Part shown: positions 9,785 through 17,968 of the stretch, piece after piece
Layout: the number at the start of each line of letters is the position of its first letter
Numbering within the stretch: position 1 is the stretch's first letter
Assembly (NCBI GenBank): GCA_017881265.1
Contig: JADGRA010000049.1
Location: 1-51,604, forward strand
Length of the DNA stretch: 51,604 nucleotides
Source: Myxococcaceae bacterium
GTDB lineage: Bacteria; Myxococcota; Myxococcia; Myxococcales; Myxococcaceae
Reading direction: 5' to 3'
Program-made: the position numbers and the translations under genes
Notes under the pieces: model-generated
The model's database searches: none
What the model was told of the DNA's origin: nothing
What the model saw: the letters and a program-made list of their open reading frames with translations, nothing else

Positions 9785-10809
9785 GTCGTCCCCCTGGCGC
9801 GGGTTAGCGCCACCAGGCCGGCCAGTCGCGCGCGGGCCTCTCCGGAGTCGATGGAGCGCGCCGCCTGCTGGACGCCCTCGGCCAGCGAGTCCGCGGCGCC
9901 CCCCACCCACAGGGCCGCTCCGGCGTTGAGGAGGACGGCCTGGCGCAGCGGGCCCGGGCTTCCGGCCAGCACCTGCGCCAACAGCCGCGCATTGTCCTCC
10001 GGCTCCCCGCCGCGCAGGGACTCGGGCGGGATGCGCGCCAGGCCGGCCTGCTCCGGGGTGAGCGTGAATTCCCGCACCGTCCCGCCTTCCACCCAGGCGG
10101 CGCGCGTCGGGCCGCAGGGGGACACCTCGTCCAGGCCGTCCTCGCCATGCACCACCAGCGCCCGCTCGGCGCCGAGGTGCGCCAGCGTCCGCGCCACCAC
10201 CGGGACCAGCGCCGGGGCGTAGACGCCCAGCAGCTGCCGGGGCGCCTGGGCCGGGTTGGCCAGCGGCCCCAGCAGGTTGAAGACGCTGCGGATGCCCACT
10301 TCCCGGCGCACCGCCGCCACGTGCCGCATGGCCTGGTGGAGGAGGGGGGCGAAGAGAAAGCCGATGTGCAGTTCCGCCAGGCAGCGCTCCACCACCTCCA
10401 CCGGCGCCTCCACGTCCACGCCCGAGGCGGCCAGCACGTCGGCGCTGCCGCTGCGGGAGGAGACGCTGCGGTTGCCGTGCTTGGCCACGGTGAGCTGGCC
10501 AGTGCCGGCCACCACCAGGGCCGCGGCGGTGGACAGGTTAAAGGTGGAGGCCCCGTCGCCCCCGGTGCCACAGGTGTCCAGGACGGTGCGGCCGGGCGGC
10601 ACCCGCACCGGTGTCGCGCGGCGGCGCAGCACGGCCGCCGCGGCAGCAATCTCCTCGGGCGTCTCCCCCTTCATACGGAAGGCCACCAGGAAGGCGCCCA
10701 GCAGCGCCGGGGTGGCCTCGCCGGCCAGAATGGACTCGAAGGCGGCCTCCACCTCCGCCGCTGACAGGTGTCGCCCTTCGACCAGCCGCTGGACGGCGCC
10801 CTTCAGCAC
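9781..10809 (-). CDS. trpD: Anthranilate phosphoribosyltransferase
   Basis: 342 codons from GTG 10809; the start lies 7 bases inside trpG. DTCGTGGDGASTFNLSTAAA is the PRPP-binding glycine loop, and KHGNRSVSSRSGSADVL, GFLFAPLLHQAMRHV and FNLLGPLANPA are the other anthranilate and magnesium-pyrophosphate signatures. It transfers phosphoribose to anthranilate made by TrpE/TrpG. It is separate from trpG, unlike the enterobacterial trpGD fusion. Confidence 0.96.
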   Translation of the reverse strand: MLKGAVQRLVEGRHLSAAEVEAAFESILAGEATPALLGAFLVAFRMKGETPEEIAAAAAVLRRRATPVRVPPGRTVLDTCGTGGDGASTFNLSTAAALVVAGTGQLTVAKHGNRSVSSRSGSADVLAASGVDVEAPVEVVERCLAELHIGFLFAPLLHQAMRHVAAVRREVGIRSVFNLLGPLANPAQAPRQLLGVYAPALVPVVARTLAHLGAERALVVHGEDGLDEVSPCGPTRAAWVEGGTVREFTLTPEQAGLARIPPESLRGGEPEDNARLLAQVLAGSPGPLRQAVLLNAGAALWVGGAADSLAEGVQQAARSIDSGEARARLAGLVALTRARGTT

Positions 10810-11378
10810 AGCCGTCCCTCCAGGAAGTTCTTCAACAGGCGCGGCCCGTCGGGCGTCAGGATGGATTCGGGGTGGAATTGAACGCCCACCGTCGGGTGGC
10901 GCCGGTGCCGGAGTGCCATCACCTCGCCGTCGTCGAGGGCGAAGGCCGTGGCTTCCAGTTCCTCCGGGAGGCTAGGCGCGTCCACCACCAGGGAGTGGTA
11001 CCTGCCCACCACCAGACCCTCCGCGAGGCCGTCAAACAGCCCCGTTCCTGGATGGCGCAGCACGGACGTCTTGCCGTGCATGACGCTGCGGGCCCGGCGC
11101 ACCGTGCCCCCGAAGGCGTGGGCGATGGACTGGTGCCCGAGGCAGACGCCGAGGATGGGCAACGTCCCGGAGAGGCTTTCCACCAGGAGCACCGAGATGC
11201 CCGCCTCGGCTGGCGTGCGGGGTCCCGGGCTGAGCACCAGCGCCTGTGGGCTACGGGCCCGGACGCCGTCGACGTCGATGGCGTCGTTGCGGTGCACTTC
11301 CACCTCCGCCCCCAAGGCGGCGAGGGCCTGCACCAGGTTGAAGGTGAAGGAGTCGTAGTTGTCGATGACCAGAATCAC
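10803..11378 (-). CDS. trpG: Anthranilate synthase glutamine amidotransferase subunit
   Basis: 191 codons from GTG 11378, overlapping the trpE stop as GTGA. A class I glutamine amidotransferase: ILVIDNYDSFTFNLVQ at the N-terminus, LSPGPRTPAEAG, the nucleophile in GVCLGHQSIAHAFGG (Cys79) and the His-Glu pair in VQFHPESI. It supplies ammonia to TrpE. There is no separate pabA in view, so it might also serve aminodeoxychorismate synthase, but that is inference. Confidence 0.96.
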   Translation of the reverse strand: MILVIDNYDSFTFNLVQALAALGAEVEVHRNDAIDVDGVRARSPQALVLSPGPRTPAEAGISVLLVESLSGTLPILGVCLGHQSIAHAFGGTVRRARSVMHGKTSVLRHPGTGLFDGLAEGLVVGRYHSLVVDAPSLPEELEATAFALDDGEVMALRHRRHPTVGVQFHPESILTPDGPRLLKNFLEGRLC

Positions 11379-12859
11379 CCCTCGCCTCCATCGGCGGCGA
11401 GTGCCACCAGGGCGGCGCGAAGCTTGTGAGCCGTCTCCTGGTACTCGGCCGCGGGCTGGCTGTCGTGGACGATGCCGGCCCCCGCCTGCAGTCGCAGCGT
11501 CGAGCCACTCAGCGCCACGCTGCGGATGGAGATGGCCAGGTCCATGTCCCCGTCGAAGCCGACGTAGCCGGCGGCACCGGCGTAAGGCCCGCGGGAGCAG
11601 GGCTCCAGCTCATCAATGATTTGAAGCGCTCGGACTTTGGGCGCCCCGCTCACCGTGCCGGCGGGAAAGCTGGCGGCAAGCACGTCGAAGGCGTCCCGGT
11701 GGGGGAGGAGCTGGCCGGACACCTGGGACACCAGGTGCATGACGTGGCTGTACCGCTCGATGACTTCCCGTTCCTCGACGCGGACGCTGCCGGGGCGGCT
11801 GACGCGCCCGACGTCATTGCGGCCGAGGTCGACCAGCATGACGTGCTCGGCCCGTTCCTTCGGGTCAGCGCGCAGCTCCGCTTCCAGCTGCGCGTCGGCT
11901 TCGGGCGTCGCTCCCCGCGGCCGTGTCCCGGCAATGGGGCGCACCGTCACCGTCTCGCCCTGCAGCCGGACGAGGAGTTCCGGTGAGGCCCCCGCCAGGG
12001 CCCGCTCGCCGAAGCGGAGGAAAAACAGGTAGGGGGTGGGGGACACGGTGCGCAGCGCCCGGTACAGGTGGAAGGGCGGGCCCTGGTACTCGGCGGTGAG
12101 GCGGCGCGACAGCACCACCTGCATGCAGTCGCCCGCGGCGATGTACTCGCGCGCCCGGGCCACCGCCGCCTCGAAGTCGGCGCGCTCCCAGCCGTCCTCC
12201 AGCTTCCCCAGCGGGGCGAAGGTGGTCTGCGGCGGAAGCGGCCGCTGTAGGGCCTCGGCCAGCACGTCGGCCTCTTCCAGCGCGGCGCGGTAGGCGGCCT
12301 CGACGCTGGCGAAGGCCGGCACCCGGACGGAGGCCCACACGCGGAGCCGGTGGGCGAAATTGTCGAAGACTGCCACCCGCTGCGCCAGCATCCACTCGCC
12401 GTCGGGGAAGAGGGGGTCCGGGCCATGCTGCTGGGGGACGCGCGGTTCAAACCAGCGCACCGCGCCCGCGCCCAGGTAACCCACCAGCCCCCCGACGAAG
12501 GGCGGCGCGCCCTCCGGCCGCGCGAAGCGCGTCCGGCCGAGCAGCCGGCGCAGGGCCCCCAATGGGTCGCGCTCCTCGGTGGTGGTGTGCTGGCCCCCTT
12601 CCTCCACCGTCACCTGTGGGCCCCTCTGGCGGACGAGCGCCACCGGGGAGTCGCCGAGGAAGGAAAAACGGCCCCAGCGCTCGCCCCCCTGCACCGACTC
12701 CAAAAGGAAGGCGTGGCTGGGCTTCGGCAGCTTGAGGAAGGCCGAGACGGGCGTCTCGGTGTCGCCTGGCAACTCACGCCAGACGGGAACCAAGTCTCCC
12801 TGGCCCGCCAGGCGCTCGAAGGTGGCCAGACTCATCCGGTGGTCGCTCAGCGAGGGCAC
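11375..12859 (-). CDS. trpE: Anthranilate synthase component I
   Basis: 494 codons from GTG 12859; an in-frame ATG at 12835 is an alternative. GTG is preferred because AAAGG lies about ten bases upstream. The LLESVQGGERWGRFSFLG segment contains the serine of the tryptophan feedback site, so feedback inhibition is likely. Catalytic chorismate-binding motifs follow: GDCMQVVLSRR, PIAGTRPRGATPEAD, ERAEHVMLVDLGRNDVGRV, FPAGTVSGAPKVRA and GIVHDSQPAAEYQET. First gene of trpEGDCFBA. No Trp-rich leader peptide or attenuator-like alternative hairpins are seen in the 130 bases upstream. Confidence 0.96.
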   Translation of the reverse strand: MPSLSDHRMSLATFERLAGQGDLVPVWRELPGDTETPVSAFLKLPKPSHAFLLESVQGGERWGRFSFLGDSPVALVRQRGPQVTVEEGGQHTTTEERDPLGALRRLLGRTRFARPEGAPPFVGGLVGYLGAGAVRWFEPRVPQQHGPDPLFPDGEWMLAQRVAVFDNFAHRLRVWASVRVPAFASVEAAYRAALEEADVLAEALQRPLPPQTTFAPLGKLEDGWERADFEAAVARAREYIAAGDCMQVVLSRRLTAEYQGPPFHLYRALRTVSPTPYLFFLRFGERALAGASPELLVRLQGETVTVRPIAGTRPRGATPEADAQLEAELRADPKERAEHVMLVDLGRNDVGRVSRPGSVRVEEREVIERYSHVMHLVSQVSGQLLPHRDAFDVLAASFPAGTVSGAPKVRALQIIDELEPCSRGPYAGAAGYVGFDGDMDLAISIRSVALSGSTLRLQAGAGIVHDSQPAAEYQETAHKLRAALVALAADGGEG

Positions 12860-12990
12860 GCCCGAGGACCTTTAACAGTCACGCCGCGATTTTCCGAGGG
12901 CAAGGCCCGTGCCGTCCTGGGCCCCTTCGACGCGCCCGGAAGGGCCGCGCGGGGCCGGCGTGAGTGGCCGGAACGGACGCCCGGGGGAGG

Positions 12991-13338
12991 CTACGGGGTG
13001 TAGTTGTATTGCACTCCGCCGCGGGACGCCGCAAAGCAGGTGCTGCTGCCGTCCTGGCACATGACGACGTACGTCTCGCGCTTGTTACGCCCCTCGATGC
13101 CGATGGTGTACTCGGCGCGCGTCACCCCGGACGTCGCCCACCGCCCTTCCACCGCGGGCTGGATGTCGTCCTCCGACAGCACGGAAGGGACGGCTGTCGG
13201 GCAGTTGAGGTCGAACTGCCCGCGCGCCAGCCGTCTGCACGGCGACGGGCTCCTTGCTCTTGAGGAAGCTGCTCTGGCTGGCGCAAGCGGCCGCCCCGAG
13301 TGCGCCAGGCACAGCAACGTCATCCTTGGCTTCAACAT
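12991..13338 (-). CDS. Small secreted or lipoprotein-like protein with apparent compensating frameshifts
   Basis: 115 codons from ATG 13338, a start supported by GGAGG about eight bases upstream. The C-terminal 65 residues look like a real small secreted domain (ARGQFDLNCP, RAEYTIGIEG, YVVMCQDGSSTCFAA) and resemble a family of small myxobacterial lipoproteins. The stretch between codons about 12 and 38 reads as an odd Arg/Ser/Pro-rich segment. Read one frame over, the same bases give GALGAAACASQSSFLKSKEP, a textbook lipobox with a mature Ser/Lys-rich start. One base missing near 13304 and one extra near 13225 would restore a normal lipoprotein. The frame stays open, so it is called as a CDS with that warning. 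Divergent from the arylsulfatase gene. Confidence 0.55.
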   Translation of the reverse strand: MLKPRMTLLCLAHSGRPLAPARAASSRARSPSPCRRLARGQFDLNCPTAVPSVLSEDDIQPAVEGRWATSGVTRAEYTIGIEGRNKRETYVVMCQDGSSTCFAASRGGVQYNYTP

Positions 13339-13548
13339 GCGTGTGCCCTCCGCAGACGGGCAAATACCGGATTCGTCGGCGGCAAACCACCGGCGCCTGC
13401 GGCCGCTGCCCAGGACGCGGCATGCCAGCATTCGAGGATGAACATTTCTCCATTTCCTTGCTTGACACCCCGGGGCCGCGCTGCCCTTGTGCACTGACGA
13501 CACGGCGAGACCTCCTCGTCGGCGGTCGCTCAGGAAGGGGCACAGCGC

Positions 13549-16017
13549 ATGCAACGGCGCGTGGGACAGGCCGCGGGAGCAGTAATTCTCTTCGCCGCCG
13601 TGCTGGCTCTGGGGCCCGCCTCGGCCCAGCAGGTGACGGCAGTGCCGGGGTCGCCCAGCGCCACCATCACTTTGGACGGCAAGCAGCTGCCTCCGCCGCC
13701 GTCGAAGTTCGGGGGGGTCATCAAGGAGAGCTACAAGGACTCCAAGCCTTGGTGGCCGCCGCGCGTGGTTCCGCCCAAGGGTGCTCCCAACGTGCTGCTC
13801 ATCATGACCGACGACCAGGGCTACGGCGTCAGTGGAACGTTTGGTGGCGTCATCCCGACGCCCGCATTGGACCGGGTGGCGAAGGCTGGGCTGCGCTACA
13901 CCGAGTTTAACTCCACCGCGCTGTGCTCGCCCACGCGGGCGGCACTCATCACCGGCCGCAACCACCATTCGGTGGGCTTCGGCGTCATCACCGAATTGTC
14001 GACAGGGTACCCAGGTTACGACTCCATCATCGGGCCCGACAACGCGACCGTCGGCCGCATCCTGAGCGACAACGGCTATGCCACGTCGTGGTTCGGGAAG
14101 AACCACAACACGCCTGGCTTCCAATACGGCGTGTCGGGGCCCTTCGACCAATGGCCCTCAGGGATGGGCTTTCAGTACTTCTACGGCTTCATGGGCGGGG
14201 AGAGCGACCAGTGGACGCCCTACCTGTTCCGCGACCACACACAGATTTATCCGTGGGTCGGAAAGCCCGGGTACAACCTCATCACCGACATGGCGGACGA
14301 GGCCATCCGGTACATGAACGACCTCAACGCCTCGGCGCCCGACAAGCCCTTCTTCGTCTACTACGTGCCGGGGGGAAGCCACGCGCCGCACCAGCCGACG
14401 AAGGAATGGATTGAGAAGTTCAAGGGCAAGTTCGACATGGGCTGGAACGCCATGCGGGAGCAGATTTTCGCCAACCAGAAGCGGCTCGGAGTTGTGCCTG
14501 CGAACGCTCAGCTGACCGAGTGGCCGGAGCAACTGGCGAAGTGGGACACGCTGTCGGCCAACGAGAAGAAGCTCTTCGCTCGCCAGGCAGAGGTGTTCGC
14601 CGCCTATACCGCCTACACCGACCACGAGATTGGCCGCGTCATCCAGGCGGTCCAGGACATGGGCAAGCTCGACGACACGCTCATCATCTACATCGTCGGT
14701 GACAACGGCACGAGTCCCGAGGGCTCCACGCTTGGCACGCCCAACGTCTTCACTGCCTACAACGGCGTGCTGGATGTTCCGGTCGAAGCGCAGCTCAAGT
14801 ACTACGACAGTTGGGGCTCGCCGGTGACGTACCCACACATGGCGGTCGCCTGGTCGTGGGCGTTCGACACGCCGTTCAAATGGACAAAGCAGGTGGCCTC
14901 GCACTTCGGAGGGACGCGCCAGGGGCTGGCCATCTCGTGGCCGGCCCGCATCAAGGACGCGGGCGGCATCCGCCGACAGTTTCACCACATGATTGACATC
15001 GTGCCGACCATTCTCGAGGTCACTGGCATCAAGGCCCCGCAACTGGTGGACGGCATCAAGCAGAAGCCCATCGAAGGCGTGAGTATGGCCTACACGTTTG
15101 ACACGGCGAAGGCCGATGCGCCCTCACCGCACAAGGTCCAATATTTCGAGATGGCCGCCAATCGCGGCATCTACAGCGATGGCTGGTACGCCAACACCAC
15201 GCCACCGGTTCCACCTTGGATGCTAGGCGCCGCGATGCCCGACCTCAGTACCTACAAGTGGGAGCTCTACAACCTGACCGAGGACTACTCTCAGGCGAAT
15301 GACCTCGCGGAGAAAATGCCGGCGAAGCTCAAGGAACTTCAAGCGCTCTTCATCAAGGAAGCAGCCAAATACAACGTCCTTCCCCTCGACAACCAAGGGT
15401 TTGCTCGTGCCATCACACCCCGTCCGAGCTCGACCGCTGGCAAGACGGTGTTCACTTACACCGGAGAGACCGTCGGCATCCCGGATGGAAACGCGCCCAG
15501 CATCTTGAACAAGTCGTTCAAGATTACGGCCGAGGTCGAGGTGCCCGAGGGAGGTGGTGATGGGATGATTGTCACCGAGGGTGGACGCTTCGGCGGCTAC
15601 GGGCTGTACATCCTCAAGGGCAGACCGGTCTTCACCTACAACTTGGTGATGCTCATCACCGCCCGATGGGCACCGCCGGAGGACCAGCCGGCGCTCACCG
15701 CTGGGAAGCACACCATTGTCTTCGATTTCAAGTACGACGGCCCCGGTATTGCGAAGAGCGGAACCGGTGTGCTGAGGGTGGACGGCAAAGACGTGCGAAC
15801 GCTGACCATCCCCAAGACGGTGCCCTTCATCCTCCCGCCCTGCGAGACGTTCGACGTCGGGGTGGACACGCGCTCGGGCGTCAACGACCTCGACTACCAG
15901 GTGCCCTTCCGCTTCAACGGCAAAATCCAGAAAGTCACCTTCAACCTGGGGCCTTCGCAGCTGACGCCTCCGGACGAAAAGAAGGTGGAAGAAGCGAAGG
16001 CGAAGGCAAAGGACTAG
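13549..16017 (+). CDS. Secreted type I arylsulfatase
   Basis: 822 codons from ATG 13549 with a clear Sec signal peptide (cut after ASA near residue 26). VLLIMTDDQG gives the calcium-binding Asp88-Asp89, and CSPTRAALITGR has Cys126 in the C-x-P-x-R signature that must be converted to formylglycine. GKNHNTPGF, HAPHQPTKEW and VGDNGTS supply the remaining metal and sulfate ligands. The large insertion and the C-terminal 200 residues, a beta-rich jelly-roll-like domain (FKITAEVEVPEGGGDG onward), match the long arylsulfatases of about 750-800 residues. It releases sulfate from sulfate esters in the periplasm or outside. No formylglycine-generating enzyme gene is in this window. Codon use matches its neighbours. 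Confidence 0.93.
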   Translation: MQRRVGQAAGAVILFAAVLALGPASAQQVTAVPGSPSATITLDGKQLPPPPSKFGGVIKESYKDSKPWWPPRVVPPKGAPNVLLIMTDDQGYGVSGTFGGVIPTPALDRVAKAGLRYTEFNSTALCSPTRAALITGRNHHSVGFGVITELSTGYPGYDSIIGPDNATVGRILSDNGYATSWFGKNHNTPGFQYGVSGPFDQWPSGMGFQYFYGFMGGESDQWTPYLFRDHTQIYPWVGKPGYNLITDMADEAIRYMNDLNASAPDKPFFVYYVPGGSHAPHQPTKEWIEKFKGKFDMGWNAMREQIFANQKRLGVVPANAQLTEWPEQLAKWDTLSANEKKLFARQAEVFAAYTAYTDHEIGRVIQAVQDMGKLDDTLIIYIVGDNGTSPEGSTLGTPNVFTAYNGVLDVPVEAQLKYYDSWGSPVTYPHMAVAWSWAFDTPFKWTKQVASHFGGTRQGLAISWPARIKDAGGIRRQFHHMIDIVPTILEVTGIKAPQLVDGIKQKPIEGVSMAYTFDTAKADAPSPHKVQYFEMAANRGIYSDGWYANTTPPVPPWMLGAAMPDLSTYKWELYNLTEDYSQANDLAEKMPAKLKELQALFIKEAAKYNVLPLDNQGFARAITPRPSSTAGKTVFTYTGETVGIPDGNAPSILNKSFKITAEVEVPEGGGDGMIVTEGGRFGGYGLYILKGRPVFTYNLVMLITARWAPPEDQPALTAGKHTIVFDFKYDGPGIAKSGTGVLRVDGKDVRTLTIPKTVPFILPPCETFDVGVDTRSGVNDLDYQVPFRFNGKIQKVTFNLGPSQLTPPDEKKVEEAKAKAKD

Positions 16018-16039
16018 CGGGCAGGGTGGGGCCGCATCC

Positions 16040-16053
16040 CGGACGGGCGTCCG
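16040..16053 (+). terminator. Short hairpin after arylsulfatase gene
   Basis: CGGAC-GGGC-GTCCG forms a 5-bp stem about 23 bases after the arylsulfatase stop, followed by TCTTCG rather than a T-run. It is a weak terminator candidate between the sulfatase and the small lipoprotein gene. Confidence 0.25.
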
Positions 16054-16107
16054 TCTTCGCTTGGTCCGGTGGGGCGGAGAGCCATTGGACACGACAAGGA
16101 GTGCAAG

Positions 16108-16428
16108 GTGAGAAAATCCATCACGGTGACAGTCTCCGTTTCAGCCCTGAAGACCATCGGTGCCGTCGTGTCGGTGTCGGCCTTGGTGGTGGCGGCAGCC
16201 TGCAGTGGCCAGGGCATGCTGCAGGACTATGCCGCTGACCAGGTCATCAAGAAATTCCAAGGCGCCACCTGCGAGCAACTCAAGGCGCAGAAGCTCCAGC
16301 CGCCCTCCGAGAAGGAAAAGGCAGCGGTTGCTTTCCTGAAGAACGATGACCAGGCCCGGAAACTCTTCATCGACAAGATTGCTGCGCCCGTCCTCAACAA
16401 GATGTTCGAATGCGGGATGATTCCGTAG
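16108..16428 (+). CDS. Small lipoprotein next to arylsulfatase, unknown function
   Basis: 106 codons from GTG 16108, chosen because AAGGAG sits seven bases upstream; a further-upstream ATG at 16069 has no such site. The N-terminus has positive charges, a hydrophobic run and the lipobox VAAAC, so it is a predicted lipoprotein. The mature part is Lys/Gln-rich (IKKFQGATCEQLKAQKLQPP) with two more Cys that could pair. Its position 90 bases after the arylsulfatase suggests it is co-expressed with the enzyme, perhaps as an accessory or anchoring factor. That link is inference. Confidence 0.75.
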   Translation: MRKSITVTVSVSALKTIGAVVSVSALVVAAACSGQGMLQDYAADQVIKKFQGATCEQLKAQKLQPPSEKEKAAVAFLKNDDQARKLFIDKIAAPVLNKMFECGMIP

Positions 16429-16465
16429 CGCCGGGCGGTGCGGGGCGACCCGCCCCGGCGGGTCG

Positions 16466-16906
16466 ATGGCCCGCCGACAGCCCCGGTTGGAGGTCCCCCT
16501 GAGCGCGAGCCATCCCATCCAGCGCCGGAACGTGGTCGCCTTCTCGGCACTCGCCGAGACGGGTGCCGCGCTCGCTCTGCTGGCGTTTCCGGTGCTGGCG
16601 GTTGAACTGCTGCTGGGAACGCGGCCATCCCCGGCCGGCGTCCCCGTGGTCCGGGTCGCTGGCATCCTGATGCTGGCCCTCGGCGTGGCGGGTTGGCCCG
16701 CCCGCCCGCCGGCGCCCAGCGCGTCCGCCTTCCGGGGCCTGTTGCTCTACAACGTGCTGTTTGCGGTCTACTTCGCCTTCCTCGGCGTCGTCCGGCATGT
16801 CGGAGGTCCGCTGCTGTGGCCGGCGGTGGTCTTCCATGTGGCCGTCGCGCTGCTGCTGGTGTGGACGGGGCGCAGCCAAGCCCGGGGCGGCGCGAACCCC
16901 TGGTAG
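16466..16906 (+). CDS. Small integral membrane protein, unknown
   Basis: 146 codons if started at ATG 16466, with four hydrophobic segments (around AFSALAETGAALALLAFPVL, VVRVAGILMLALGVAGW, LLLYNVLFAVYFAFLGVV and LWPAVVFHVAVALLLVW). The start is uncertain: the only good ribosome site, GGAGG at 16489-16493, sits five bases before an in-frame CTG at 16499, not before the ATG. No family is recognised with confidence; the size and four-helix pattern suit a small integral membrane protein of unknown role. Confidence 0.65.
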   Translation: MARRQPRLEVPLSASHPIQRRNVVAFSALAETGAALALLAFPVLAVELLLGTRPSPAGVPVVRVAGILMLALGVAGWPARPPAPSASAFRGLLLYNVLFAVYFAFLGVVRHVGGPLLWPAVVFHVAVALLLVWTGRSQARGGANPW

Positions 16907-17055
16907 CGCGGGTCCACGCCTCGCCCCGCCCGCGGCGAATTCCTTGCCGGCTCTGTGGGCTCGACTACCGTGGCCCCGAGAATGCGCCGCGCGGGCGAGT
17001 GGAGCACCAAAGGAGGCCTCGGCCGGACGCCCGGACGGCGCGAGGGGAGGCTGTG

Positions 17056-17820
17056 TTGAGCGCCTCCTCCATCGCCCTGATGGTCTTCGGGTGCGTCCTG
17101 GCCGGTGCGCTGTTCGGTGCCTTCCTTCGCTCGACGCTGCCAGCCCACCACCTCAGCGAGGAGTCCAAGGACGTCATCAAGGTCGCGACGGGGCTCATCG
17201 CGACGTTGGTGGCGCTCGTCCTCGGGTTGCTCATCGCCTCGGCGAAGGGTTCGTTCGACACCAAGTCGCAGGAAATCACCATCAGCGCGGCGAAGGCGGT
17301 GCTGCTGGACCGGGAGCTTCGGCGCCTGGGCCCGGCCGCGGACTCGGTCCGCGCCTTGCTCCGCCAAGGGATTGCCACTCGGCTCGGGCAACAGTGGGAC
17401 GAGGGGCGCCTTCGCTCGTTGGGAGACGCAGCTGGCGCCGTGCCCTCCATCCAGGACGTCGAGGTGAAATTGGCAGACTTCGTCCCCGCCAACGATGGCC
17501 AGCGCTGGCTTCAGGGTCGCGCGCTGGCGCTCGCTGCGGACCTCGCACAGACACGCTGGCTTTTGGCGGAACAAGCAGGAAGCGCCATCGCCGTGCCGTT
17601 TCTCGTCATCGTCGTCTTCTGGCTCTTTTTCATCTTCACCTCTCTCGGAATGTTCGCCCCGCGCAACCTGACGGCCTACCTGGCCATCATCCTGTGCGGC
17701 CTTTCGGTGTCCGCGGCCGTCCTGCTGGTCCTCGAGTTGGACCGCCCATTCCAGGGGTTCATCACCATCTCCAAGGAGCCTCTGCGCGAGGCGCTCAAGC
17801 ACCTGGAGGAGGGCGGCTGA
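17056..17820 (+). CDS. Membrane protein, DUF4239 / bestrophin-like
   Basis: 254 codons from TTG 17056 (GGAGG at 17046-17050 is five bases upstream; GTG 17053 is an alternative only two bases from it). Transmembrane segments lie near the N-terminus (ALMVFGCVLAGALFGAFL), after a short charged stretch (VATGLIATLVALVLGLLIAS), and as a pair near the C-terminus (FLVIVVFWLFFIFTSLGMF and YLAIILCGLSVSAAVLLVL). A central soluble region of about 100 residues follows the second helix. LELDRPFQGFITIS near the end is the recurring signature of the DUF4239 family. Possible ion channel by family analogy only; function not shown. Confidence 0.75.
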   Translation: MSASSIALMVFGCVLAGALFGAFLRSTLPAHHLSEESKDVIKVATGLIATLVALVLGLLIASAKGSFDTKSQEITISAAKAVLLDRELRRLGPAADSVRALLRQGIATRLGQQWDEGRLRSLGDAAGAVPSIQDVEVKLADFVPANDGQRWLQGRALALAADLAQTRWLLAEQAGSAIAVPFLVIVVFWLFFIFTSLGMFAPRNLTAYLAIILCGLSVSAAVLLVLELDRPFQGFITISKEPLREALKHLEEGG

Positions 17821-17968
17821 GATTCTGAAGGCCTCCCCCGGGGCCGGGGCCAAGGCCCGTGGGGACGGGTGCCACGCAGGGCCGCCCTCGGCGCGCCGGC
17901 TGCGCAGCGCGGCGGAATTCCGGTAGGGTGCGCGCGGTGGAAGGACGGAACTGCAGCTCCGACACGCG

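Noticed and set aside
12860-12990. Possible trp attenuator or leader peptide
   Set aside because: No short frame with adjacent Trp codons and no alternative stem-loops before trpE; only weak -35 and -10 matches with poor spacing.
13462-13491. Promoter for the arylsulfatase gene (TTGACA at 13462)
   Set aside because: The -35 is perfect but no acceptable -10 occurs at 16-19 bases, so it is not listed as a feature.
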